From the NCBI GenBank assembly GCA_964604825.1, contig CAZSAL010000047.1, positions 1 to 20,698 of the forward strand: a DNA stretch of 20,698 nt, given 5' to 3'. The translations under genes and the position numbers were made by a program. The first letter of the stretch is position 1; each line of letters starts with the position of its first letter. The stretch is from CAZSAL01 sp964604825. GTDB taxonomy: Bacteria > Elusimicrobiota > Elusimicrobia > 2-01-FULL-59-12. The notes below the pieces were generated by a model that saw only the letters and a list, made by a program, of their open reading frames with translations, did not search any database and was not told the DNA's origin. Below, one piece after another: positions 1 through 8,691 of the stretch.

Positions 1-1
1 G

Positions 2-79
2 AGCGGTAAATCTGGGATTGAAGCATTATTTGCAGATTTTAAGGCTAAAAACCCCGAAAGAGCAGGTAGAAATGGCTGA
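2..79 (+). CDS. C-terminal end of an unidentified upstream gene (partial)
   Basis: From base 2 an open frame runs without a stop to TGA at 77-79. It encodes about 25 residues beginning SGKSGIEALFADF and ending ERAGRNG. The composition is protein-like, but the piece is too short to assign to a family. It may be the tail of a gene truncated by the contig edge, or a chance open stretch. Confidence 0.3.
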   Translation, partial: SGKSGIEALFADFKAKNPERAGRNG

Positions 80-118
80 AAAGGCCGAAAATGTCAATGG
101 CGTCTGGCTGCGGCCTTT
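80..118 (+). terminator. Weak hairpin after the partial upstream frame
   Basis: AAAGGCCG (80-87) pairs with CGGCCTTT (111-118) across a 23-nt loop, directly behind the stop at 77-79. There is no clear T run, so terminator function is only a guess. Confidence 0.2.
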
Positions 119-170
119 CCGCAATTCGCGAGGTTTCAGCAGGCTCTTCCCGACTTCCTGCGTGGATGAT

Positions 171-200
171 TCCTGATCGGCTATCGTAAATCCCGGTCGG
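171..200. promoter_or_regulatory. Two degenerate HipB-type operator sites
   Basis: The ten-mers TCCTGATCGG (171-180) and TCCCGGTCGG (191-200) each differ by one base from the core of the clear operator at 241-250 (TCCCGATCGG). The second lies exactly 50 bp upstream of that core, matching the 50-bp step to the next operator. The flanks are less symmetrical than in the two downstream sites, so these are probably weaker auxiliary sites if they are functional. Confidence 0.4.
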
Positions 201-209
201 AAAAATATA

Positions 210-238
210 TTGAAATGGCTGCCTTCTCCTGATATAAT
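210..238 (+). promoter_or_regulatory. hipBA promoter
   Basis: A -35 element TTGAAA (210-215) is followed after 17 bp by a perfect -10 element TATAAT (233-238), close to the sigma-70 consensus. The predicted transcript would start near 245, inside the first operator, leaving a leader of about 60 nt before the ATG at 308. A second TATAAT at 254-259 has no matching -35. The operator overlapping the -10 and the start site points to autorepression. Confidence 0.7.
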
Positions 239-256
239 ATTCCCGATCGGTAATAT
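237..256. promoter_or_regulatory. HipB operator O1
   Basis: The 20-bp near-palindrome ATATTCCCGATCGGTAATAT has only one mismatched pair around a central CGATCG. It overlaps the -10 box and the likely transcription start of hipBA. HipB-family antitoxins bind such inverted repeats to repress their own operon. Confidence 0.65.
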
Positions 257-286
257 AATGTTCGATTGCCGCCTATTCTGGCAATA

Positions 287-306
287 ATACTACCGATCGG
301 GAATAT
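287..306. promoter_or_regulatory. HipB operator O2
   Basis: ATACTACCGATCGGGAATAT is almost the reverse complement of O1. Its centre is exactly 50 bp downstream of the O1 centre. It ends one base before the hipB start codon at 308, which argues against any translation start upstream of 308. Confidence 0.65.
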
Positions 307-307
307 T

Positions 308-547
308 ATGATTGATAAAAATCAAGAATTGCCAGTCAAGATTCCCGAAGATATCGGTAAAGCCGTTCGTGAGGCAAGGCGTAAAGCCGGCATGACGCAG
401 GCCCAGGCTGCAGCGCTCTGCGGCGTTGGCGTGCGGTTTTTATCGGATCTTGAAAATGGGAAAGCTACGCTTCAGCTTGGAAAGACGCTGCATGTCCTGC
501 GCAATCTTGGACTTTTCCTATCGGTCAAGCCAAGGACTCTGGTATGA
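308..547 (+). CDS. hipB: HipB-type antitoxin, Xre-family DNA-binding protein
   Basis: This 79-residue protein starts at ATG 308. It carries a helix-turn-helix of the Cro/C1 type: IGKAVREARRKAGMTQAQAA, then VRFLSDLENGKATLQLGKTL at about residues 37-60. In hipBA modules the antitoxin dimer binds operators in its own promoter and neutralises the HipA kinase. An upstream in-frame TTG at 266 would extend it by 14 residues. That extension would be encoded by operator O2 and looks unlike protein, so I reject it. The gene overlaps hipA by 4 nt (ATGA at 544-547), which implies translational coupling. The length is close to other short HipB proteins. Confidence 0.88.
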   Translation: MIDKNQELPVKIPEDIGKAVREARRKAGMTQAQAAALCGVGVRFLSDLENGKATLQLGKTLHVLRNLGLFLSVKPRTLV

Positions 548-1788
548 CTGACGCCTTGAACGTTTTCTATAACAGCCGTCCGGCCGGCCGGCTCTGGCTT
601 AACGACCGGAGAGAGATGAATTTTCAGTACAGTGATCAATGGATTTCCGATCCTGATGCCGTGCCTTTGTCCATAAGGCTTCCGCTGCGTCAGGAATCAT
701 TTGACGAAGGTTACGCCCGGTTCTTCTTCGCTAACCTGCTGCCGGAAGGCGACGTGCGTACCTTGATTGCCCGGAAGATCGGCGTCTCTGAGCGAAACGA
801 TTTTGAATTGCTGAAAGCGCTGGGAGGCGATTGCGCGGGAGCCTTGTCCCTCTGGCCCGAGGAACCGCCTGCCGCTCAGGATAACGACTATGTCCGCCTG
901 ACCGATAAAGATATGGAAGGAATGATTTCCCGGATGGCGGGAAGCCCTCTTCTGACGTCACGCGATGATCTGCGCCTTTCATTGGCCGGAGCTCAACAGA
1001 AACTGCCGGTACTTTATAAAGACGGCGAGCTGTACCTTCCTCGAGGTAATTCCCCCAGTTCCCATATCCTGAAGCCGTCTGCGCCCGCTTTTGATTTTCT
1101 TTCGGAGAATGAGGTTTTCTGCATGGCCCTGGCCAAAAAAACCGGATTGCGCGTGCCTGATGCGCAGCTGAAAATCGGGGCGTTCAACTATGCGCTCATT
1201 GAGCGGTATGACCGCAGAAAAGAGCCTGATGGGCGGTTGATCCGGCTGCATCAGGAAGATTTCTGTCAGGCGCTCGGCTGCGGCGATACCCAGAAATATG
1301 AGTCCGAGGGAGGCCCCGGACTTAAGAATTGCTTCGATCTCCTGTCCGAACACAGCACACAGCCGGCGCTGGATAAACAGAATCTTGTCCAATGGGTGAT
1401 CTTTAATCTTCTTATCGGGAATTGCGACGCTCACGCCAAAAACGTTTCCATGTTTCTGGCGCGCGATCGTTATTCGCTTACCCCGTTCTATGATCTGGTT
1501 TCCACGCGGGTCTATCCGTCGCTGTCTCCCAAACTGGCAATGAAGATAGGCGGCCAGGTTCGCCCGGAATGGATTACGCGGGAGCATTGGGAGAAATTCG
1601 CAAAAGATGCGCAGATAGGAATGAAAGCGGTCATCGGAGCCCTGCAGGACATGAAAGAAAAATGCCCCGCTCTTGCGGCGGAACTGCTTAAGGAATTCCG
1701 GCCAGGCCCTGACATTTCCGAAGCGCTTGAAAAGATCTGCAGGCACATGGAAGCGGCATCCACTCAGCTCCGGGGATCGTGCCGTTGA
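544..1788 (+). CDS. hipA: HipA-type serine/threonine kinase toxin
   Basis: This 414-residue HipA-family kinase appears complete. In E. coli, HipA phosphorylates glutamyl-tRNA synthetase and causes growth arrest and persistence; the target here is unknown. Visible features in order are an N-terminal subdomain (FFFANLLPEGDVR, 60-72), the P-loop-like stretch LSLAGAQQK (145-153), the ATP-lysine segment HILKP (174-178), RYDR (221-224), the catalytic loop GNCDAHAKN (292-300, D295 and N300) and YDL (316-318) with the metal-binding Asp. S146 occupies the place of the regulatory autophosphorylated serine (S150) of E. coli HipA; this equivalence is by motif position only. All key residues are present, so the kinase should be active. 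It is co-transcribed with hipB. Confidence 0.93.
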   Translation: MTDALNVFYNSRPAGRLWLNDRREMNFQYSDQWISDPDAVPLSIRLPLRQESFDEGYARFFFANLLPEGDVRTLIARKIGVSERNDFELLKALGGDCAGALSLWPEEPPAAQDNDYVRLTDKDMEGMISRMAGSPLLTSRDDLRLSLAGAQQKLPVLYKDGELYLPRGNSPSSHILKPSAPAFDFLSENEVFCMALAKKTGLRVPDAQLKIGAFNYALIERYDRRKEPDGRLIRLHQEDFCQALGCGDTQKYESEGGPGLKNCFDLLSEHSTQPALDKQNLVQWVIFNLLIGNCDAHAKNVSMFLARDRYSLTPFYDLVSTRVYPSLSPKLAMKIGGQVRPEWITREHWEKFAKDAQIGMKAVIGALQDMKEKCPALAAELLKEFRPGPDISEALEKICRHMEAASTQLRGSCR

Positions 1789-1821
1789 TGACAGATGACA
1801 AGGATAACTGTCATCTGTCAT
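1788..1821. repeat. 13-bp perfect inverted repeat (hairpin) after hipA
   Basis: ATGACAGATGACA (1788-1800) and TGTCATCTGTCAT (1809-1821) are perfect complements around an 8-nt loop. The left arm begins on the last base of the hipA stop codon. It could stop or stabilise the hipBA transcript, but there is no T run. It looks more like a dispersed hairpin repeat than a classical terminator. Confidence 0.6.
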
Positions 1822-1835
1822 GACAGGCACCAAAT

Positions 1836-1873
1836 TCACCACCCTCTCCCTAAGGGAGAGGGAAGGGGTGAGG
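1836..1873. repeat. REP-like palindrome, intergenic copy
   Basis: CCCTCTCCCT (1842-1851) and AGGGAGAGGG (1853-1862) form a 10-bp stem, followed by a GGGGTGAGG tail (1865-1873). This is the same core and tail found inside tsaB (three copies) and ispE (one copy). It is the only copy of the family in this window that lies outside a gene. Confidence 0.75.
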
Positions 1874-1894
1874 CCGATCCTCACGCCTACTTAT

Positions 1895-1991
1895 CCCAGG
1901 GGACGTAGCTGCTTAACTGCTTTTTTCTTTTTGGATCGTGAAAGTTCTACCACACTCGTGAAAAGGTAATTAAGCAGCTACGTCCCCTGGG
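1895..1991. mobile_element. 97-bp MITE-like element with 22-bp perfect terminal inverted repeats
   Basis: The left arm (1895-1916, starting CCCAGGGGACGTAGCTGC) is exactly complementary to the right arm (1970-1991, ending GCAGCTACGTCCCCTGGG). About 53 bp of T-rich sequence without an ORF separates them. No target-site duplication is obvious. Termini with a CCAGGGGACG core are, to my recollection, typical of small non-autonomous elements linked to IS200-like/REP-associated transposases. That family link is inference; no transposase is in the window. It ends 7 bp from the stop of the large minus-strand gene and could form a strong hairpin at its 3' end. Confidence 0.7.
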
Positions 1992-1998
1992 TTTTCCG

Positions 1999-4900
1999 CT
2001 AACCGGAAATCTTCAGTTTGATACGCCTCTCCCTGCTTTCGTTCTCCCGATAAACGTGCAAATCCTCAGCGGCGGGCCCGTCGGCATAGCGCGCTGCGAA
2101 CCATGCGGAGTTATCGACAACTCCGCTCAACGCGTGATGCCCCGTTCCGGTTTTCATCACCAGGGGAATTCCCGGGAAACGTCTTCTCGCTTCGTTCACG
2201 ATATCTGCGCGTCCGGGATGAACGAAAAATAACCGCTGAAGAGGCCCCTGCGCCATCATGCTCTTGACCAGGTCGAGGATTTCCTCGCCTGAAGCGTGTC
2301 CTGATAAAGAAAATTTCTCCACTCGTGCGCGGACCGGGACGGGGCTTTCTCCCGGCATCAGGGTAAACATCCGTTCTTCCGCGCCATCCGGAATGGCCTC
2401 ACGCACCGCCTGGAGCAGGCGCGAGCCGAGTTCCTTCGGTCCCATATACCCCGTAAAAAATATCGCGCGCAGGGGATGATCGATCACCTGACGGACCCAC
2501 CAGTTAGAAGCGCCGAATGTCGCCGCCCCTGAACTGGAAATGATCACGCACGGTTTGGCCTGGCGCAGGATCTGTTTCCGGACCTGTTCCTGAGAGATGT
2601 CGTGGTCACCGGCGATATCCGCGATAAAATGAATGTTATCGCCTTTGAGGGAACGATAAGCCCTGCGAAAGACCTTGGTCATCGTTCCGGCCTCGCCGTC
2701 AATATAGATAGTCGGTTTTTCCCCCGTGATCAGGGTTTGCAGGGCATGCAGAACCGTCTGGGAACGGCCCATTGCGAACGCGGGGATTATGGCTATCCCT
2801 CCCTTTCCCAGAATCTCCAGAGTGCGGGCCACCAGCTGTTTTCCCTGGTTTTGGACGTCGATAGTGGGCCTGGTCATGCCGTAGGTGGATTCCATCACCG
2901 CCGTATGAACCGGGATGTCTACAGGCAGGTCTTCGGCGCCGGCTGTTGGTTCATGAGGCTGCACGGACATATCGGAGGAAATAAAAGTATTGCCGTCCGG
3001 CGTCAGAATCATGACTGAAAAGGCGCCCAGCAGATGCCCGGCGCGTACCAGCCGGATTTTCATGTCGGGCGCGATGGAATAATCCCGTCCCCGCTCGACT
3101 TCCCGGACATCATCGACGAACTGCCGAATCTGATTTTCGGAAAAGTCCAGCAGTTGCGGTTCTCCTTCGTCGGCATGGTGATTCCCGCCGTTGCGTTGCT
3201 GAATCCGCCTCATGGCCAAAAGCGCAGGCAGCAATAGAGCTTTTGTCTGTTTCGTCGCGTAGAAAGGCACTTTCTGGTCGAAGCGGTGGTAATACAGATA
3301 CAAGGCCGACCCGATATGGTCGAGATGCGCGTGGGGCAGGAAAACGGCATTCGGTAGATGCTCCATGAGACTATATAGCGGTATGGGATGAGGGTCTCCC
3401 GGTTCCGGCGAAAGCCCGGCATCGATCAGGACGCGGCTGTCGCGGTAGCGCACTTCCAGAGCGCTGCCGTCGATTTTCTCCTGCCGGCCTCCGCCGAAGA
3501 AGGTCAGATGGGTGGCGCGGATCCGCCTGTCGGCTACAACCGCCGGAGTCTCGTCCGCCGGCTCATCTTCTTCGATGCGCTGTCCCTGTAGCTGAAAATC
3601 CAGGATACTCCGGTATAACGGCCAGACCGGCTCGCCCGCATCCCGCGCCAGCCCCATGGATACGGCCAGAAGGCCATTCCATTCCTCACCCCCCGCGTTG
3701 CGAAGAAATTCCAGCGTATTCCAGATATTGGCCAGAGCCGGTTCGACTTCCGGCAGGCGGGACAGACCCTGCTGCCAGGTTCCGGCCAAAACAGGGGGCA
3801 GGTCCTCTCCGACCATAGGCAGGATGACATGATCCAGAAACCGGATGACTTCGTCGGGATCAAAAGGATCCAGCTCAAACCGGTCCAGCATCCATTCCTG
3901 AATATGCTCCACCAGGGACTTTGACTTGGGCCATTGCGTCAGTAAAGCAGTCAATTCCGTAGTGGCTAAAAGGATTCCGGGCGCAAAGTTCAGGTCCTGC
4001 ATGACCAGGTGCAGCAGCCGGCCATTCAGCCGCAGGCTGGCTTCCTCGCAGTCTGGCAACAGCTGATCCGGCAGGAATTCTCCCAGCATAAAGAGAATCG
4101 CGACTTGGTGCGTGACATTGCCCTGACTCAATAAAACCGTCAGATCGGACTGGAACCGTTTCAGGTCCTCTTCTGTAACTTTTTCGGATAATTTGGCGAT
4201 GAGCGCGTCTCGCTGTTCCTGAACCCGGTCGCTTTGCGGATCGTAGAGATCGCCTTCTTCGGTAAAGGGAATGATGGACCCCTGCTTGCAGGAGACGAAA
4301 ATTAAATGAGGGGATTGATCGCCGGAAGCGGTCCGCGCATTGAAGACCCATTTCCCGCGTTCGCTACGGTAATAGTCCGGCGTAATATAACCGACCCCCG
4401 CAACGCACCGTTCGGGAGGTGTGGTATAGGCATTCAGCCCTTCCCTGAAGAGAAAGCCGGTCGCGGGGAAGGGCCGCGCCAGCAGGTCCATCAGCGATTG
4501 ATGCAGCCGGCTGGCGGAGTGAAAATCCATATCCTGGCGAAGGGGAACCAGTGATCTGCTGATGCGCCGGGCAACCAGGAGCCGCCTTCGGAGTTCCAGC
4601 GCATTTTTCTTTTGCCCGTCAAACCGCTGAATCAGGGCTGCGGGCCACTCACTGTTCGCCGTTAATCCCAGGAGAGGCGACCTCTCCGATAGAAGACCCT
4701 GTCCTCTGAAGTGATCATCAGAAGGCGGCATCTCTGCTTTGACCAACTGCGCTAATTCCGCTTCAAATCTGTTCAAATGTATGAAAGGATCAACGCGATC
4801 GAATATTTGCATAACCTGCGAGGCCGCTTCATCTAATCGACCGAGTAATCCGCGCGGGAGACGCACACTGGGCCAGGCCAGACTTACTTCGTCAGCATGC

Positions 4901-7900
4901 GGATCCAATTCCACGCGCTCATATCCTGCCCCATGCCGCATCGCCTCCGTCAGACGCCGGCCCAGACGAAGAAGCGCATCGAATTCCCCGACGGACGCGA
5001 AAGGAAGATGCTGGACATTGGAAGGCAGGCGTTCGCCCAGGGACCATAATCCGTCCGTGCCGGGAACAAACTCTCCGGACGAGAGGATCCGTCCCTCCAG
5101 ACCATCGGTCTCGGAAAACAGCGCCAGCTCCTGGCCTGTTTTCTGGGCGAACAACCGGGGCGCAGAGGAAGCCGAAGAAGAAGCCGGTCCCATAGACCAG
5201 CCCCGTCCCTGGAAAGAGAAAACGGCTCTGCCCTCGTGCGCCGGAATGGAATAGAACCCATCGGGAAACTCCCGGAGGTCTCCGCCGTGGTACTCATGCA
5301 GAAGTTCCGCGGGCATTTCCTCGAATATAGGCGCTCTTTCCCAGCGCTGGTTCCCTCCCAGTGTTCCCGACAAAAATTCATAGGATTCCGTCTGCTGGAT
5401 ATAAAGATGAATTTCCGAAGACCGGCGCGCTCCGAAAGCCTTGGATATAACCACTTCGCCGTTCGCGCGGACCACTACCCGGATCCGCTCCTCCGGGTTC
5501 ACGTTGGTGATCAGGTACCGAAAGGGTGGGCCGAACGGCAACCGCACGCCCCGGCCATACGAGGTGAGATAGACACCGGCAGCGGTTTCTCCGCCGGGCG
5601 AACGCCGCACAGCCTCCGGCAGGTCCGCCGGAGAGACGAGTTCCGGCAGGGGCGCCAGATGATCCGTTACGGGCTGCGCGACCACGTGCGCCATTCCCGG
5701 AGCCGGATCGGGAAGCGCATACGGTTTTACTCCATAAGTTCGCACATCCGCGCCTCCAGGAAAAAAATCTGCGATGAGCGGCAGCCAGCTATTTTTCACC
5801 CATTCCTCGAATGACGGGCGATCGTGACCTTCCCGGAGCATATCCGCGGTTAAAAAGCCGACGAATGCCGCGTGATCCGGAATATGCATCCCGTCCGGCG
5901 TCAAATGAATGAAATACATCAGCATCTGGAGAATGACCCCCGTAAAATCCGTGGCATCATGCCGGAGCGGACCGGACCAGCAGAATGCCGTCAGCGCATC
6001 GATAATGCGGCGGGTGGATTCCGCAGTCAGGCGGGAGGAATCCGGCTCAAACTCCAGATGGCTGACTATATAAGCGAATGGGCCGTCGGGCAGGGTAAAC
6101 AACGTGTAATACCAGAACAAAATATTCCGCTCTACCAAGGCATGCCAGTTCCCGCCGCAGGAAAAGAACTCTTTGAACGAAGAATACTTCTTCCGGACCT
6201 GCAGCCAGAATTGCCCTATATTTCTGATGGTTACTTCCAGAATGGAATTGGCCCACGGCAAAAGATCAAGGCCATCTGGAGCATAATCGCCCGGAGGAAG
6301 GGTTGGCGGAGTAACGGCCCGGCGTACGGCATGGAGCGCGCGGAAGATTTCGCGCTTCTTTTGCTCCTCAGGGTTCAAGTGTTGTCCCGTCACATCCTCG
6401 AATAACGTCCGGAAAATGGCTTGCCGGTGGAGTTGAATGAGAAGGCCGTTCTCGTCCTGGTCTATCCTGATGTCCATCCAGTTCGGATTTGCGGATTTTG
6501 ACCCTTGCGGGATCGCGTCCACCACGTTGATGTGTACAAGTCCTCCGGGCCGAATGATTACTGGGGAAGCTGACATCTCTTCAGTAGAAGCTCGGTAGAG
6601 GCCGTAATTTGTCTTCTCTCCTGACACAACGGAAATAAGCGGTGACAAACCGGCAACCTGGCAATCCGTGAATAATTCAAACATCAACGCCAGATCGGCT
6701 ATAGAAGCCGATACAAGGCCAGGAACAGGAACCCCCTGCGCCTTACTCCCGGGCGGGATTCCAAGGGAGAGAGCGCTTTCGCGGCGTTTCCATTCCTCCG
6801 GCTGATCCACCATGAGCTTGAACAAACCCTGATAGTAACGCCGCCTTTCTTCGAGCTCAGAGGCGGAGATAGGATGGGGTGAAGACTGATATAGGTATGC
6901 GAGCGGGGGAATCTCCGCATTGTCTTCGATCGCGTTTCTTACGCTCTCAAAAAATTGGCCGCGGAAAATACCGAAACACGCCAGCGGCAACAGAACCGCG
7001 AAGGTGGGTTCAATGATGTTTCGCCACGCGGTATTTCCCGCTGACTGGACAGATTCCAGCCAGCTCGTAAAGGAGCCATCCAGGGGCTGCTGGGTATCTC
7101 CCGGCCTCAGCTGCGGCAGCGCGGCGGCGAGATATCCCCCCTGGCGTACGGGAGGGAACATTTCCTTATCGGCTCCCAGGCGGGTGAATCCCCTGATGTC
7201 GTGATTCAGCCAGGCTTCGAATAGCCGGTGGGTTTCGAAATAAGGCGAACCTTCCCGGAAGTCGGTAAATCGAGTGATCGCCGATTGAATATCCTCTTTG
7301 CGGGTCAAGGTCGAAAATTCTCTGATGCGCCGCTCGAAAGCGTGCGGTTCCCCGAAAAGAGTGTTTTCCAGTCCAGGATCAAAAATTTCCAGGCTGGCGG
7401 CCGCGGCGCGGAATAAAAGCCGCGCCCGCTCCTCTTCAGAAAACGCCTGCGGGACAAAGAATCCTTCTCCCAAAGAAATAAAACCCGGAGCGGTCGACAT
7501 CAGCAGGTAATCGGTATCAGACCAGCGCTGTTCTGCAAAAAGGTAAATCTTCTTCCTGTCCGCCAGATCCCGCAAATGCGACAGCGCCGGAGAGAATCGT
7601 TCCTGATCGTCCGGAGGAAGTTCCCGAATACGCGCGTCGATCAAGGAAATCAGGGGCTGGATCTCTCGCAGCGTCAATACCCTTCGCGGCAGGGTATGCT
7701 CAATTTCCACCGGATCTCCCCTGCGGAAAATATTCGCGACCCGTTCGTCGATAAATGAACGCAGTTCTGTGCCCAGCCGGCCTTTATACGGTCTGATAGG
7801 ATCTTCTTCGGTTACGGCGGAAAGGTGGGGATAATGGGCCGGGAAGCGCCGTTGCTGGTCCTTGATGGCCTTGTAGTGCCCCCGCGCAGGGCAGATGAAT

Positions 7901-8514
7901 TCGTGATAGACATATTCATTGGCCAGCGCCGGGCCAATCCCCTGCAGATACTTCAGAAGGTCGCGAGCCAGGTAAAGCTTCCGGTTTTTCGCGTCATAAT
8001 GCCCCAGGAAAAAGTCGTCGTGCTCCAGCACGATCGCGTCGAATTCATAAATTTTAATTTTTCGCAGGTCGCTCTCTTCGATGGAGCTGTCGACCTCAAG
8101 GATTGGCGCGAGGAGTTTCCCGCTCTCTTCCCTGCTGATTTCGTGGTTTTCAATTTCTTCTCTGCGCGATTCAAAGATGCGCCTGGCCCGTTCCCCCTGT
8201 GCGATATAACCGTCGGCCGCTGTGACGTATGGCTGCGCCGGTTCCCGGCGCGCAAGACGGCGCAGAGACCACGCTTCCGTTCCGGTAAAAGGGTGCAGGA
8301 GCCAGGCGAGAGCCGGCTGGAGGGCCTGATCGTTAAACCGTGAAGCGTCGTTCGTGCCTGCACGCCGGAGTGCGTTCCGGCACGCAGGCGTGAAGCGTAA
8401 AGCGAGGCCCGATCCACGCACGTCGAACGCCATGCCTGTATTCACAAGCAGGGAGAAAATCAGACAGAGACGCAGAAGGACTGCAAAAATATTTTTAAAC
8501 ATGAGATAACGCAC
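1999..8514 (-). CDS. Giant exported protein with C-terminal beta-CASP metallo-beta-lactamase nuclease domain
   Basis: This protein has 2171 residues from GTG 8514. An ATG four codons in (8502) is at least as likely a start and gives a cleaner signal peptide (MFKNIFAVLLRLCLIFSLL, ending near TGMAF). Residues from about 1665 form a complete RNA-processing metallo-beta-lactamase/beta-CASP domain of the CPSF73/RNase J superfamily. Its marks are HAHLDH (1728-1733), GHLLG with H1827, SSDMS with D1848, ESTYG, AFAMGRSQ, SGHAS (H2073, motif B position) and FVHPG (H2099, motif C position). All expected metal ligands are visible. The roughly 1,600 residues before it are unrecognised. They include YHEFICPARGH at about 203-213 and several beta-rich stretches. 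Fusing such a domain to an export signal is unusual, since known relatives act on RNA in the cytoplasm. Substrate and location are unknown. Confidence 0.85.
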   Translation of the reverse strand: MRYLMFKNIFAVLLRLCLIFSLLVNTGMAFDVRGSGLALRFTPACRNALRRAGTNDASRFNDQALQPALAWLLHPFTGTEAWSLRRLARREPAQPYVTAADGYIAQGERARRIFESRREEIENHEISREESGKLLAPILEVDSSIEESDLRKIKIYEFDAIVLEHDDFFLGHYDAKNRKLYLARDLLKYLQGIGPALANEYVYHEFICPARGHYKAIKDQQRRFPAHYPHLSAVTEEDPIRPYKGRLGTELRSFIDERVANIFRRGDPVEIEHTLPRRVLTLREIQPLISLIDARIRELPPDDQERFSPALSHLRDLADRKKIYLFAEQRWSDTDYLLMSTAPGFISLGEGFFVPQAFSEEERARLLFRAAAASLEIFDPGLENTLFGEPHAFERRIREFSTLTRKEDIQSAITRFTDFREGSPYFETHRLFEAWLNHDIRGFTRLGADKEMFPPVRQGGYLAAALPQLRPGDTQQPLDGSFTSWLESVQSAGNTAWRNIIEPTFAVLLPLACFGIFRGQFFESVRNAIEDNAEIPPLAYLYQSSPHPISASELEERRRYYQGLFKLMVDQPEEWKRRESALSLGIPPGSKAQGVPVPGLVSASIADLALMFELFTDCQVAGLSPLISVVSGEKTNYGLYRASTEEMSASPVIIRPGGLVHINVVDAIPQGSKSANPNWMDIRIDQDENGLLIQLHRQAIFRTLFEDVTGQHLNPEEQKKREIFRALHAVRRAVTPPTLPPGDYAPDGLDLLPWANSILEVTIRNIGQFWLQVRKKYSSFKEFFSCGGNWHALVERNILFWYYTLFTLPDGPFAYIVSHLEFEPDSSRLTAESTRRIIDALTAFCWSGPLRHDATDFTGVILQMLMYFIHLTPDGMHIPDHAAFVGFLTADMLREGHDRPSFEEWVKNSWLPLIADFFPGGADVRTYGVKPYALPDPAPGMAHVVAQPVTDHLAPLPELVSPADLPEAVRRSPGGETAAGVYLTSYGRGVRLPFGPPFRYLITNVNPEERIRVVVRANGEVVISKAFGARRSSEIHLYIQQTESYEFLSGTLGGNQRWERAPIFEEMPAELLHEYHGGDLREFPDGFYSIPAHEGRAVFSFQGRGWSMGPASSSASSAPRLFAQKTGQELALFSETDGLEGRILSSGEFVPGTDGLWSLGERLPSNVQHLPFASVGEFDALLRLGRRLTEAMRHGAGYERVELDPHADEVSLAWPSVRLPRGLLGRLDEAASQVMQIFDRVDPFIHLNRFEAELAQLVKAEMPPSDDHFRGQGLLSERSPLLGLTANSEWPAALIQRFDGQKKNALELRRRLLVARRISRSLVPLRQDMDFHSASRLHQSLMDLLARPFPATGFLFREGLNAYTTPPERCVAGVGYITPDYYRSERGKWVFNARTASGDQSPHLIFVSCKQGSIIPFTEEGDLYDPQSDRVQEQRDALIAKLSEKVTEEDLKRFQSDLTVLLSQGNVTHQVAILFMLGEFLPDQLLPDCEEASLRLNGRLLHLVMQDLNFAPGILLATTELTALLTQWPKSKSLVEHIQEWMLDRFELDPFDPDEVIRFLDHVILPMVGEDLPPVLAGTWQQGLSRLPEVEPALANIWNTLEFLRNAGGEEWNGLLAVSMGLARDAGEPVWPLYRSILDFQLQGQRIEEDEPADETPAVVADRRIRATHLTFFGGGRQEKIDGSALEVRYRDSRVLIDAGLSPEPGDPHPIPLYSLMEHLPNAVFLPHAHLDHIGSALYLYYHRFDQKVPFYATKQTKALLLPALLAMRRIQQRNGGNHHADEGEPQLLDFSENQIRQFVDDVREVERGRDYSIAPDMKIRLVRAGHLLGAFSVMILTPDGNTFISSDMSVQPHEPTAGAEDLPVDIPVHTAVMESTYGMTRPTIDVQNQGKQLVARTLEILGKGGIAIIPAFAMGRSQTVLHALQTLITGEKPTIYIDGEAGTMTKVFRRAYRSLKGDNIHFIADIAGDHDISQEQVRKQILRQAKPCVIISSSGAATFGASNWWVRQVIDHPLRAIFFTGYMGPKELGSRLLQAVREAIPDGAEERMFTLMPGESPVPVRARVEKFSLSGHASGEEILDLVKSMMAQGPLQRLFFVHPGRADIVNEARRRFPGIPLVMKTGTGHHALSGVVDNSAWFAARYADGPAAEDLHVYRENESRERRIKLKISG

Positions 8515-8691
8515 CGGCGCGTCCGGAGGCGCGCCTATCAGGAAAAGATAACAGAGATGTCCCGTTAATGAAATAGAGCAACAGGCTAAATAAATCAGAC
8601 TAACCGGCCCATGGAAAACATGGGTCGTCCAGACGGAATTTTTAGCCGATAGTTCTATTTAATAACCGTCGCGTTTCCTGTAAGCTGTGGG

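Noticed and set aside
266..307. N-terminal extension of hipB from TTG 266
   Set aside because: It would be encoded largely by operator O2, and the ATG at 308 gives a normal HipB N-terminus.
979..1884. 301-residue minus-strand open frame opposite hipA
   Set aside because: It is an antisense shadow of the hipA codons with no recognisable motif; hipA has clear kinase motifs.
8608..8624. CCCATG/CATGGG hairpin in the divergent intergenic region, considered as a riboswitch or operator
   Set aside because: It is only a 6-bp stem and I see no match to a riboswitch consensus on either strand.
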